A DNA stretch of 64,000 bases from NCBI RefSeq assembly GCF_000835495.1, contig NW_015622541.1:8122001-8186000 (forward strand). Reading direction: 5' to 3'. Below the pieces are notes generated by a model. The model saw only the letters and a program-made list of their open reading frames with translations. It had not been told where the DNA came from and made no database searches. Shown here piece by piece: positions 32,668 through 42,998 of this stretch; within the stretch, counting starts at the first letter, position 1, and the number at the start of each line of letters is the position of its first letter. The position numbers and the translations under genes were made by a program. The DNA comes from Cladophialophora immunda (taxonomy: Eukaryota > Ascomycota > Eurotiomycetes > Chaetothyriales > Herpotrichiellaceae).

Positions 32668-35282
32668 TCAATATCGCCCCGTAACATCCAGTTGCCCGAT
32701 CTGCCACTCGTCCAAGAAATCGAATCCTAGGAAATCCACATCAAACAACGGATTACTTTCACGCTGCTCTAAGTGAGGCGAAACTCCGCCGACCTGTGTG
32801 CGCGGCGAAGCCTGGGCATCCGTCAAATCATTGCTTTGTGGGTGCGACTGTGCAGGTACCTGACCGAGATCGTTCGACGGAACCAAGTACAGATTTTTCT
32901 TGGAAAGAATCTCCTCGAATACCGGTAGCGCTCTTTTCAAGGCGGGTATTTCTTTCCCTTGGGTGAGAACAAGCATTGTCTGGCTGATGGATATCCGAGC
33001 CATGGAACGGACAAGATCTGTCTCGGTCGGATCGAGCGCCGATTCGATGTGCAGAGCGAGTAGTGCAGTTATGGTGGTCACGCTGATGAGGCCATTGTTA
33101 GTTCTATTGATGCGTTCCACAGAGCATGCCGAAAAAATGCGAAAATGGGAAGAAAGAGACAGCACTCACAAAGACATAGGAAAATCGTGAAGGGTGCCAC
33201 TCGCCAATACCCTAATGGCAATCGTGTCCAACTCCAGAACAGCCGACCGAAGCCGCTGTTTGGCCCACTCGCTCCATTCCGTATGTCTGGACTGCTGCCA
33301 ACAGCGTCGTATTAAGCGACACAAGACACACTCAAACCTGTAACTCATTGCTTGGATATTGAGATAGTACACATCAGTTCCAGTATTCCCACCCACGTGC
33401 ATCCTGGTTACAAGAGACTTGCGCCATGCATCCAGTGGTTGCATCATTTGGCGAGGATCCTGCTGTGGCTTGATTGTCACAATGGACAAACATTTTCCAA
33501 CTAAATAGAGTTAATCGTGGTCATAGGATTAGTTATAGTTTGAAAATAAAATGAAAATGGAATGAGAAAAGAGAATCAAAGAGAGCTAAGGCTCACATAT
33601 TCGAGACAACTCGCAGTGGACAATGGGGTAGGCCTTTTGCTGAGGCGTGACAGCCGATAGCAAGCCGGATGATATTCCCGAGACATCCTCCGCTTCCCAG
33701 TCATCTTCTGTCCTAGGCTTGATCGCGGAGGTGTCTTCGAGAAGTCGTGAGCGTCTGGTATTAACAAAGACATGGAAAATGTCCAAAAACTACGTAGCCA
33801 TAGTAAGTATAAAGCAGAAATAACAGAACACGGTGGGCGAAAAAAGGGACGTACGTGGAGAGCCCACCAGATCCTTCTGTACACCTTCAAGACTTTGCGG
33901 GGTTTATCTTCTTGAATACATCTGTTAGAGAGCTCCCAGGCAGTTAGTACACGCAATTTATGGCACAGATGTCACAGTCCAGGGTAGGAAACCCACGTGT
34001 TGCGTAGGTCAAGCTTGGTGGCCAGGCGGATTGCGTTGTGGAACCAGTAGCCAAAGTCCCAATCAGTGGGGTGGTCGAGGATCACCATGCACAAGATGAT
34101 AGATCCCTGCAGAATCAACAACGGATCATCTTCGGCGGCAAAGTCGTGGAGCAGCTTAGCCTTAGAGAAGAACGACGCTTGTGCGGCTGAGCAGCTTGCA
34201 AAGCCGCAGGCAGATAGCACATCAGCCGACGCATGGAGACTGGCTGGTGTCAATATGGCGCGGAGTATAAACAAAGAGCAGTCGCCAGATTGATAGCCGC
34301 GAATGAAATCAGCTCTGTTGATTATCGGAGCAAAAGGGTAGACGTGGTCAAAGTATGTCTTAATGAGTGCATCTCTGTTGGTTTTGCCTGTGAGCAGAGT
34401 GGAGACGAAAACATGATGAGGATGGAAAAGGGACGATTCTCTCACAAATGATGGGGATGGGGTAGATCAAAGACACCCTTCTTCATAAGGTATTCATTGT
34501 CAATATCATCCAATTGGCGTAGCTTGGTCCATCGACAGTTCCGAGGAGTGAAACTGCCTTCCAGTCTTGACCGGTGGGGAGTATTGGGAAGGGTGTGATA
34601 TCTACTACTTTCTGAGGTTTCTTCCACTGCGTCCTTTAGGATATTGAGGTAGAGCAAATCTGGCTCAGTTCGACGTATGCTTTGTCGGTCCAGGGAAAGA
34701 GACGATTGTTCTGACTCATTATCAAATGGGGTATTATTGGATATAGCCGGGACATCCGTAGTCTGTCGCTAGTTAGTGGGCATCCCAAATGATTATTCAA
34801 GGTGCAGAAGGAAATATGGAAAATAGAGATCTTTCGAATAATACTAATCCTCTAAAACATACTTGGCTAGAAGTTGGCAAAGGATGTACTGCTGTCCTAT
34901 GAGCCCAAGTAATATTAGTACACACCCAACAAATCATGAGCTGTGAACTATCATATCACCAGCCAACTAACCTGGTCCGACCCTTTCGGGCAGGCAGTAC
35001 GCATTCCTCGGCACATTGCCTGCTGGTACAGCTACTGCAGGGGAGGCCAATCACCGAAGCATCGCACTTTACCTTGCGTGCGCGGCAGGGTAAGCATGCC
35101 TTGTTGACTTTGAGGGCACGCTTCCTAGTTTCACCCGCCACCTGTGGCTCGCGACCAAAAGCAGAAGTATTCATTGAAGGGCAGGGCGGTATTTGCTGTA
35201 GCCTGCAATAGCGTGGGTGATCAGGATAGAAGGACCGGCGTGGAGTGACGGAGTTTTCCTTTATATTTTGAGAGTTCGGCAT
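32668..35282 (-). CDS. Zn(II)2Cys6 transcription factor (AmdR/cutinase-factor-like cluster spacing)
   Basis: Eight exons, complement(32668..33082, 33170..33500, 33597..33789, 33855..33921, 33997..34374, 34446..34762, 34863..34896, 34972..35282), encode 681 residues with consistent phases. The cluster KACLPCRARKVKCDAS, then LPCSSC, CAEEC and a run of basic residues, has the long loop seen in AmdR- and Ctf1-like regulators. The central domain has HHL/DALIKTYFDHVYPFAP, WDFGYWFHNAIRLATKLDLR, VYRRIWWALH and EDDWEAEDV. One exon is only 34 bp (34863-34896); it is required by phase and has good borders. Regulators of this type often control acetamide, fatty-acid or ester use, but the targets here are unknown. 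It is convergent with the DHA1 exporter, 182 bp apart. Confidence 0.85.
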
Positions 35283-36801
35283 TTATACTTTAGGTGGCTC
35301 GGAAATTTTGTATATTGCCGAGCCTAGACCCACTATTAATCTTACCATTATTTCGCCGAAATACACCATGTTTGCCGTGACAGTAGTGTGATGTGGAAAT
35401 TTACGTCCTTATAATCAGACATACTCGATTTTGACCTGAATACCGCCCAATTCGAGTGAGTGCCATACCTCGGCTATCTAGGTCCACCCGTCTGCTAATG
35501 ATATTTCCAGAATCATCGCTACCGTTAAAGCCCATCTGAGGCACACATAGTGGCACATATCAGTCACTCACTTGGAGCGCACAAACAAGCCATTATCAGA
35601 GCCCGCATAGACGACCAGCAATACTCGCGTCAAGTGCGACAAAGGACAGGCTAATTTGCTCGAAAACATCGAAGGAAGCATGTGAGCTTGTTTGATAGGG
35701 CTGAGGTGATATTTTCAAGGGTATGAGTGAAGGTGCTACAGAACAGGCAGTCTCTTAATCGCTGCCTGGCCAGAAGCTTCCGTTCCCAGAATTTATACGA
35801 TTTCACTGGCGAGAGGTACTCGAAAGACTTTATGGCACAGCTGATTGGTTGAAGGCCTTTGGCTTTTGCGAAGGTCTCAAGCAAAACTCCGCTTCGACCT
35901 CGTATTCGCTTGTGAGGCTGAGAGGCTGACCCACAGAACCGGCTCAATACGTGCACCGAGTGACTCCAAATTCTACCTGGTGATGACAGTCTCATCTATC
36001 TCTTTCTCCGAACGCGAACCAACTTACTGCGATCTCCAGGTTCGCCAATTCCGTTAGAGAAAAATCCACTTGTTTCTGTGCGGCATCTGTTATTCATATT
36101 CAGAATTGAATTTTCGAGTGGTTATTTACATGATACTCAAAGGCTTGATATGCTCAAACTGGTCAGGACAAGCTCCCTATGCCACGAGGATCAAGCTCAT
36201 CAGGTGGACTCAGACCCTCTCAAAACTTGAATAAGGATTTTTCCATGAGATCTATGTGCTGACACCGCTGTCCATACTGCCTGCAAGCACCCGCCCATGC
36301 AGTGCCCCAGCGAGCCTGTAGTAGTCTCCGGAGTCCGGAGAAGCACTTTGGGCATTGGTAATCACGTGGATTAAGAAGGCTATGAGTGCTATCGAGGTAT
36401 CGTACTTCAGACCACCATCGATGGCAATCGATACGCAGATCGTCAAGTCTTTGTAGGAATCAATCATCCTAGCAGAAATCAAATCATGGAGAAATACATT
36501 ATTTTTAACAACTCGTCAATACTAAATCAATAATGAATACCTCAGATATTTCATTAATCACTGTTACTACGTGTCCTTCTCAACCGGAGTAGAACGACTC
36601 GTCAGGTCAATCGAAATAAGTTCTCTGAAGAGCTGACAAAGGGTTGATGCTTAGGGTCATCTGTGTCAACGTAAGCTAGCAATGTCCAGCAGAGCCAGAA
36701 GTAGAAGCAACACTTGGATAGACGACCTCGCTAATCATCTATCCAGGATTTCCTAGTATAAACCCGCTGCATTCGTTGACAATGAGCCACTTTCAACCCC
36801 C
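35283..36801. other. Gene-poor region of about 1.5 kb
   Basis: This holds the promoter of the regulator at 32668-35282. Only short open frames occur; one at 36252-36482 on the minus strand has a hydrophobic protein-like stretch but no start context or family match. I see no RNA gene or clear repeat. Confidence 0.4.
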
Positions 36802-37459
36802 CTAGACCTTAAGACGTGCTGCAACGGTCGCTTTGCTTCTTTTCATAATGCTCACTGTTGGCGGAGGAGCCGTTGTGCCACAAAGGTTCGAGGGAATTGG
36901 AATAAAAGCGGTTGGACCGCTACCGATCTAGGATATCCACAGTTAGTATGGTTGTTTGACAGACTCACACTACAGTAGAGTATACAGTACATACCATGGT
37001 TGCAAGACTCTCACTCGCCACACTCGATGCTGCCGGCACACACTTGCCATAATAGTCAGCAGCCGCAGGCTGGACTCCTGTCTGACCCTCCAAACAACAA
37101 ATAGGATCTTTGTTGGTTTCCCACAGCACCCAGCTCGTGTCTGCACACCGGCTGTCCAACGCAACTTGGAAGCCGCACCCGGCCTCCTCGGGACAACAGA
37201 TGTTGGAATTGGTGTTCTGCTCAGTACCACACCAAGAGTTGTCCGGGCAGCAGGTGGCTTTGCCGCAACGGAAGGTGTTCTTGGGACATTCAGTGGGGAT
37301 ACTAAGGGCCCAGCCGCGATAGAGGGGGCTGGTGTCACGCTTGAGGTGGTGCGGAACTCCAACTGCACGTTCCTTAGAGCTAGCTCTGCAGTCTGCCAGA
37401 CTGAAAAAGGAGAAGACCATGAAAGCCACGAAAGTGCATAGTGAAAGTTTGAGGGTCAT
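36802..37459 (-). CDS. Small secreted cysteine-rich protein
   Basis: Two exons are proposed, complement(36802..36927, 36995..37459), 196 residues. The start at 37459 was chosen because it begins an evident signal peptide, MTLKLSLCTFVAFMVFSFF, with cleavage near ADC/RAS. A KR at about residue 43 (HLKRDTSP) could be a Kex2 site. The mature part is rich in paired cysteines: CPKNTFRCGKATCCPDNSWC, ICCPEEAGC and DPICCLEG. The CC doublets recall granulin-like or fungal effector/adhesin proteins, but I recognise no exact family. The intron has a perfect GTATGT donor and ACTAAC branch point; the short last exon has low complexity and is less certain. The product is probably extracellular or wall-associated. 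Confidence 0.68.
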
Positions 37460-38401
37460 GTTGCTTGAGCCAAATGTCCGGCGACTTGGCTGAAGAAGTG
37501 AGCAAGAGTTGATGAGGAAGTTTGGGGGATCGATAGGATCCAACGTGCTTTTACATAGCCCAAGTCCAGTAGACATACTTCCCGTTGCCAAAGATTGATT
37601 CGACTTTTGGAAGTTCGAGTTGAACCTCAGCTCGAAAGAAGCTGGTTACCTACTAGGTAAGTTTCGTGTTGTGGGATCCGCTTTAGGTACGGTGTTGAAA
37701 CAGCGACCCTAGAGTGAGTCCCATGACACCCGAATCGCCTTTCGATGCACATTCCGATTGGGCTCAGCGCGATAGCTAGCTTTCCATGCATTTGCAAGTC
37801 TAGAACATCATTCGTGGTGGGAAGGAATGTTGTATCTTTGCCCGCTGTGGTACAATTCTTCCGCACGAGCGACCAATTTGTCGTTAGTAATTTGTATTCA
37901 ATCCGCTTCATGATTAAGCCTTCGCCAATCCGGACCTTGGAAGGGGTTTCAAAGCTTCGCAAGGCTTTTGGGCATGATTCAGCTGACCTAGAACATGAGG
38001 CTGAAAGGGAAGGTTTCTGTCGTTTGATTGGTCAAGCCTTCCGGTCCTGCAGCATGACTGCCACAAGATACTTTGAGCTCGTATTGTGCCGCAAAGGTGA
38101 ATTAGCCAAACCTTACAACCGAGAATAAACAACAGGCCAGTCAAACTAAATCCTTCGAAAAGATGAGTGGCGAATCTCAAGATTTCAAGGCGTTTAATTC
38201 TGGATCGATCAGGATACTTGTAGTTGATGGAGAGTGGCAGCGTGTCGCATGCGTGCTGATTTAAGCATCTATGATTGCAGACTTTTACGACGCAACATGA
38301 TTTTTCCCAGTGGTGGTCGCCAGTCTCATGCAATGGATTGTCACTGTGCCTATTTTCGACCCAAAATTATTGTTTGAATTGTCTATAATGTGGTCGCAGC
38401 T
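37460..38401. other. Intergenic region
   Basis: About 0.94 kb between the Cys-rich protein gene and the 3' end of the aspartic protease gene. No gene or repeat was recognised. Confidence 0.45.
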
Positions 38402-39709
38402 CTAAGATTGGCTGCTGTAGAAAGGCCTGGGACTGAAAGCCATTTCGGCTGCGCCGATGTCGAAAACAGCCAATACGTTATTCAGGAACGTGTCACCAAG
38501 GATGTAGTGACCGACGGGGCCTGATTGAATGCCACTAATGCAGAGTCCACCAGGTATATCTTCATCGAGGATCAGGTCCACTGGATTGAGCTCAAACAGC
38601 GTTCCTCCGATCCGAATACCCATATCAGGGGCAGTGGCGTTGCAGTTCACAAGATAAAGTCCCTCTTCCACTCTGGCTGGGGGATCGAATAGGCCGTTGA
38701 TGACTTTCGAATCTTGAGTCGGGACGTACATGAGGGTGGTCCCTGAGTCAACAATATATTGGTGGGAGGTAACATTGACGCCGTCGTAGACGAGGGTATC
38801 GATAGTGATTGTGTAGAACTGGAGTTCTGGGTGGGTAGGATCGATTAATTGTGGCTTGGACGGCTCAATAGGCTTCACCGTGAAGGATCCTGTGGCATTG
38901 ATGATGGGGTCGTGAGGGTGTGGGATCCCGCCAATCGCGAGCATACCGCCTGGCGATGTATTGCGCGATGAACGTGAGAGTGCAAGGCTGAACATTGGCC
39001 GGGACAGCTGGTCAATGAAGATCGTGTTCAGGATGCTGGAATAAGGCATGTTGTTGCCGGTAATATTACCAGTGATTTCGTCGTTGGAGGAATTGGTTCC
39101 GGGAAATGCATTGGTAATGGACGAATAAGCCAGCCCGACAAGTCCGGAGGAAATGCCATCGCCAGACCAAGCAGCGAGCAAAGGAAGGGCGACTTCTTGA
39201 TTTTTAATCTCGATTCCGGCGAATGTTACTCTCTCCAAGCCCAGGGTACCATATAGATATTCACCATCACCATAGCTAGTGTAGAAGTTCTCGTCGGGGA
39301 TGTCAATAAAAGAATCGCCTGGGACATAGCCTGACGAGCCGAATCCACACGTCGAAGCCGGTAAGGTAGCATTAGTAGTCTGGTTGACACAAGTAAATCC
39401 GGCTTTGATAAGCCATGTATCCGAACTTCCAGTGTCAATGATTACCGGGAACTCTTGGGTGCCGAATGTAATGTTCGCTACAAAGGCGGAGCTAAAGTCG
39501 ATGCTGGTCAAAGCTGCCTCCCCAAGCCGTAAAGCGTAGTTTCGCAGATGCCAGGAGCTGGTTTTGGCGTGGGTTTTGGCAGCCTGCAGTGCTGTGGTTT
39601 GGTGTGTGTGGAGATACTGACTGACCAAGGCACTTTTGATGGGGATGGCGACTCCGACAGTCTGGTGAGCTGCAAGGGAAATGAGAACTGAAATCTGCAG
39701 TAACCTCAT
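38402..39709 (-). CDS. Secreted pepsin-like aspartic protease
   Basis: One uninterrupted frame of 435 residues carries a signal peptide (MRLLQISVLISLAAHQTVGV). The two catalytic aspartates sit in VIIDTGSSDTWL (Asp92) and YIVDSGTTLMYV (Asp321), as in eukaryotic A1 peptidases. The flap tyrosine region reads TSYGDGEYLYGTLG. Many N-glycosylation sequons are present, and the end FDIGAAEMAFSPR is typical. It should cleave proteins outside the cell or in the secretory route or vacuole. It has no hydrophobic C-terminal tail, so no GPI anchor is expected. Its position next to the UstYa genes makes it a possible precursor-processing or maturation protease, but scavenging is as likely. Confidence 0.92.
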   Translation of the reverse strand: MRLLQISVLISLAAHQTVGVAIPIKSALVSQYLHTHQTTALQAAKTHAKTSSWHLRNYALRLGEAALTSIDFSSAFVANITFGTQEFPVIIDTGSSDTWLIKAGFTCVNQTTNATLPASTCGFGSSGYVPGDSFIDIPDENFYTSYGDGEYLYGTLGLERVTFAGIEIKNQEVALPLLAAWSGDGISSGLVGLAYSSITNAFPGTNSSNDEITGNITGNNMPYSSILNTIFIDQLSRPMFSLALSRSSRNTSPGGMLAIGGIPHPHDPIINATGSFTVKPIEPSKPQLIDPTHPELQFYTITIDTLVYDGVNVTSHQYIVDSGTTLMYVPTQDSKVINGLFDPPARVEEGLYLVNCNATAPDMGIRIGGTLFELNPVDLILDEDIPGGLCISGIQSGPVGHYILGDTFLNNVLAVFDIGAAEMAFSPRPFYSSQS

Positions 39710-40200
39710 GGTGGTGTGGAAGAGGCGGAAATGGGTAAGGAAAGGCTAATGCTTTGCTGACGAGGACAGAAACGCGGCACGAAACTACAAAGCTCGTCCT
39801 TTGGTGATAAAGTGTGGCCCGCTCAAGACAGAGAGACATTTACAAGGGAAATCAGGAGCATTTTTATAATATTGGTCCTGGTGATGACTGGTTGGAACGC
39901 CAGAATACGAAGCATCTCGATCGAAGGGTGACCAATCGAGGATTGTTGGTAGCTTCCACCTTTGAATAGTAGTTCCGTGTGCGTGACGCCTAGAATCGGC
40001 GCGCGTCAATGGTCGCCGGAGTCAAGGCATTGTCAGAGGCTCCAGCGTTCCGAACGTTGGACGTAATAATCAAAATGTGAGAAAATGTACCTGGTACTCC
40101 GTACGAAGTACTTGTAGTTCTTTAGGCCTTATCACGTGGCGACCAGTCTAGTTTAAGTCTCGAGACGCGTTATTAGTGGTCGGGAAACCTTCTGGGTCTG
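39710..40200. other. Intergenic region: aspartic protease promoter
   Basis: This 491 bp stretch lies upstream of the protease gene and downstream of the UstYa-like gene at 40201. A GGCGCGCGTCAATGG-type GC-rich patch occurs near 40000. No gene was recognised. Confidence 0.4.
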
Positions 40201-41001
40201 TCAAGTGGTTGCCAGCATCTTCAGCATGCCCGTTGCGTCAAGTCCGCACTCAACGAAGCCAACCTCCTTAACCACAACCATGTCATCCCATCCGAATTGG
40301 TCGCGATATACAAGCTGTTCGCCGCATGTTTTCGCTAATGGATATGATGCGGACCAGCTGTCTAGGGGCGCTTGCATCAATACTGCCCGCGTCACTTTCT
40401 GCCACGCAGATGTGCATGCAATCAAGTGTGTCCTCCACGAAGCAATCAGTGTCCGTTTTTCATATCTTAACCCACCATGGCCGATCTGGCTCAATGATTC
40501 AACAACTTGGTGCGAACTGATGGCCACCTCTCCCTCGTCAATGCTCGCAAAGATTAGGCTCTCGTTATATCTTCTCATCATATCGTCATAGAGCGGCTGG
40601 TCCCAACATTCCACTGGCGTCCAAGAGTGACTCAGTATATCAAAGCGACATCCCTTCGTTCTTGCTGACGCTTCCGTACCGCCACACCCATACTCGGCGT
40701 GCAGTGGCGTTAAGTCGCTGGTAGCAGTACTGAGCCTCGCTGTATCCTCGAGGGTTCGCGTCTCTTCGTCCGATACACCGAGAGCGAACCCAACGGCAAG
40801 GAGGACAAGAAACGCGACTGCTCCCAATGCTCCCGCATACACGACATCCCCAAACCGTCTCTGGCGGTGCTGCCGACATGACTTGGCCGATGCTGGCCCA
40901 ATTTGTTCTTCATCCAAGCCTTCCACGCTATCCGCGTCGCCTTCCAGATCAATTTTCTTGAATCCATACGAGAGACTGTCGAAGTCGAATGGCGGCTCCA
41001 T
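40201..41001 (-). CDS. UstYa/DUF3328-like membrane protein lacking both HXXHC motifs
   Basis: One frame of 266 residues starts at the ATG at 41001. A single membrane anchor (VVYAGALGAVAFLVLLAVGF) follows an acidic cytosolic N-terminus. The segment CGGTEASARTKGCRFDILSH and WTPVECWDQPLYDDMMRRY aligns with CGSSIDKARSLGCHFDIMS and YPDACWDPHLHDSFVHKY in the divergent neighbour at 41518, so the two are paralogues. Where the neighbour has FHQLHCVYEWQRL, this protein has THLIACTSAWQKV, and where the neighbour has GHAHHC it has PLAKTC. All metal-binding histidines but one are therefore gone while the frame stays open. It may be a non-catalytic partner or a neo-functionalised copy; UstYa proteins oxidise and cyclise RiPP cores. 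Confidence 0.72.
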   Translation of the reverse strand: MEPPFDFDSLSYGFKKIDLEGDADSVEGLDEEQIGPASAKSCRQHRQRRFGDVVYAGALGAVAFLVLLAVGFALGVSDEETRTLEDTARLSTATSDLTPLHAEYGCGGTEASARTKGCRFDILSHSWTPVECWDQPLYDDMMRRYNESLIFASIDEGEVAISSHQVVESLSQIGHGGLRYEKRTLIASWRTHLIACTSAWQKVTRAVLMQAPLDSWSASYPLAKTCGEQLVYRDQFGWDDMVVVKEVGFVECGLDATGMLKMLATT

Positions 41002-41517
41002 GTTCGCCACAAATAGGTGCTCCAATGATGTCGAACGTCCGTCGATAATAAGACCTGGTGGTTAATTAGCCAGGATGACTTCGAATATTGAGCAGACCAC
41101 GTTGAGTTTGATTTCAAGTGAAATGGGCATGTGTCTTTGAAGAATACTACAGCAGATCAAAGCGTCCAAGTCGCGCACGACACGGTAGAGCACCTTCGAC
41201 CCATGCCAGTCTGCAAACTGAAGGACCCTGCCAACCTTGGTTTTGTTCTTGAACACTGCAGCTTATCATGTGGAGCCACTAAGCCGCGCGTTTCGCTCTG
41301 GGCTATATAGTGCAGGCACAAAATTAAAGTTACAAAGCTTTAATCCCTGACACGTCTGCTAAGATATTGTGGTAACGTCTTGCGAGCTAAAGGATCGTAT
41401 CTGTGATCTTCAGTCTTTCGCACCAAGAGTATTTCATACTTCCTTGTTCTACAGGGAGTCTCGAATACCAGGCCACCTATCATCCTGTCTTTGTGCGAAG
41501 CGTACGCCATCCACAAC
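41002..41517. promoter_or_regulatory. Bidirectional promoter of a UstYa-like gene pair
   Basis: This 516 bp region lies between divergent paralogues. CTATATAGTG at about 41303-41312 is TATA-like. No gene was recognised inside. Confidence 0.45.
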
Positions 41518-42087
41518 ATGGTCTGGCGGAAGTCCAACTTGATCATGTTTGCCCTCGGTGGCTTCATTGCCCATTCATACGCTCATCTCATCTCTCCAGC
41601 AACTCCGACGCAAGACATCATCCACTGCGGTTCAAGTATTGACAAAGCCCGCTCTCTGGGCTGTCACTTTGACATCATGTCATATGCCTATTATCCCGAT
41701 GCATGCTGGGATCCACATCTCCACGACTCATTTGTGCACAAGTATCGCAGACAATGGGAATGGTCGACTCTGGATAACGAGACTTTGACCGTCGACCAAG
41801 TTCTCACAGGCAATTACAGCCACTTGCGCGCCAAGTCCGACTTTCATCAACTACATTGCGTCTACGAGTGGCAACGTTTGATCCGCTCACTATCGTTTGG
41901 ACGACCCCTGGACTTCAAGGATGGCGATTTCGGTCACGCTCATCACTGTTCCATGGGCCTTTTGCAGCCACAAACGAAGGACGTCAGCGATGGCGGTCCC
42001 ACGTATTTGGAGCTAATTGTTTGGTTCGCCAGATGCGGCATGACAGCAGATCAGATGATAGAAAAGAGCGGTCCGGACATTCTATGA
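41518..42087 (+). CDS. UstYa/DUF3328-family oxidase-like protein with both HXXHC motifs
   Basis: The frame gives 189 residues from the ATG at 41518. A short hydrophobic N-terminal anchor (NLIMFALGGFIAHSYAHLI) is followed by IHCGSSIDKARSLGCHFDIM and a Trp/Tyr-rich part. The first HXXHC is in DFHQLHCVYEW (His110, His113, Cys114), the second in FGHAHHC (His140, His143, Cys144). This spacing is shorter than in the two-exon-type UstYa genes nearby. UstYa-type proteins are copper- or iron-dependent oxidases that act in the secretory route and crosslink or hydroxylate RiPP core peptides. The N-terminus is short, so an upstream exon could be missing. It is divergent from the degenerate paralogue at 40201. 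Confidence 0.8.
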   Translation: MVWRKSNLIMFALGGFIAHSYAHLISPATPTQDIIHCGSSIDKARSLGCHFDIMSYAYYPDACWDPHLHDSFVHKYRRQWEWSTLDNETLTVDQVLTGNYSHLRAKSDFHQLHCVYEWQRLIRSLSFGRPLDFKDGDFGHAHHCSMGLLQPQTKDVSDGGPTYLELIVWFARCGMTADQMIEKSGPDIL

Positions 42088-42998
42088 CTCTTAGAACGAC
42101 TCTAGCCAAAGACAGGAGTGCAGCGCGCTGCTTTTTCCTTCCTGTCCTCGAACGTTGAACTGAGTGAGTCGAGGCTATGGGTGTTGGGGCCATGTCAGCT
42201 AGTATTAGATTTTGTCACACTGTCTACTTTGCATCATCACAAGACGTTGCCTCAATAGATACTGAACCAATCTACACTGCGAAAAATCCTTCCCTTCCTC
42301 AGCCTGGAAAATGGAAACATGTATTTGCGAAAGAGCTTTCCAACCGAGGAACACGAACCCCGCCTTTCCAGGCTTCCTTCTCTATGCGCGGGAAGGATTC
42401 ACTAGCCCCTCCCCGCTGGTACGTGCTTGCAGCTGAAGAATAATACCTACCCGCTGCAAGCATACGGGTACGCCTATATGTCTCCGGTCGGTCCGCTAGC
42501 CCAACGCGCATTCGTTTAGGCGCGAACCACTCGTGGGAGGCTCTGCGCGCGAGGGATCGATATGCTTAGTCTTGCTAGATGTATAGCCTAATGCTCGCGC
42601 GCTGGTCACAGCTTCGGGCCCGGGTTCATTATTGTTGCGGCACATCTCTAGGATGAATTTCGGCCTATGTTATGCCGAATACTTCCTTCTCCATTCACCG
42701 TGCTAGGCCACGCCTTAATGCAGGGCAACCTTGCGCCGGCGCCAGCTCGGGGCGGCCCGAGAGGCGGGGCGCAGTGGAAACAATTCGAGCAAATGCTGCC
42801 TCATTCTCTGTAGTTCGCCAATGTGCTAAAACAAGGAAATCTGATTGATATGGCACGACAAAATTTCAACTGCAGCATCCTCCCTCACACGGGTCTCGTA
42901 CGCTACTGAAACTTAGTGACTGCCATTACCTTTTGTCGAGTTACAATTATAGCAGGTGTTGCGCGAGTCTTTGAGGTTTTCTGATCCCGGACCTGAAA
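42088..42998. other. Intergenic region upstream of a UstYa gene
   Basis: About 0.9 kb with a GC-rich patch near 42730-42770. No gene, tRNA or clear repeat was found. It holds the promoter of the UstYa gene at 42999. Confidence 0.4.

Noticed and set aside
36252..36482. Small minus-strand frame with a hydrophobic stretch
   Set aside because: 76 codons with a non-conserved sequence and no supporting context.
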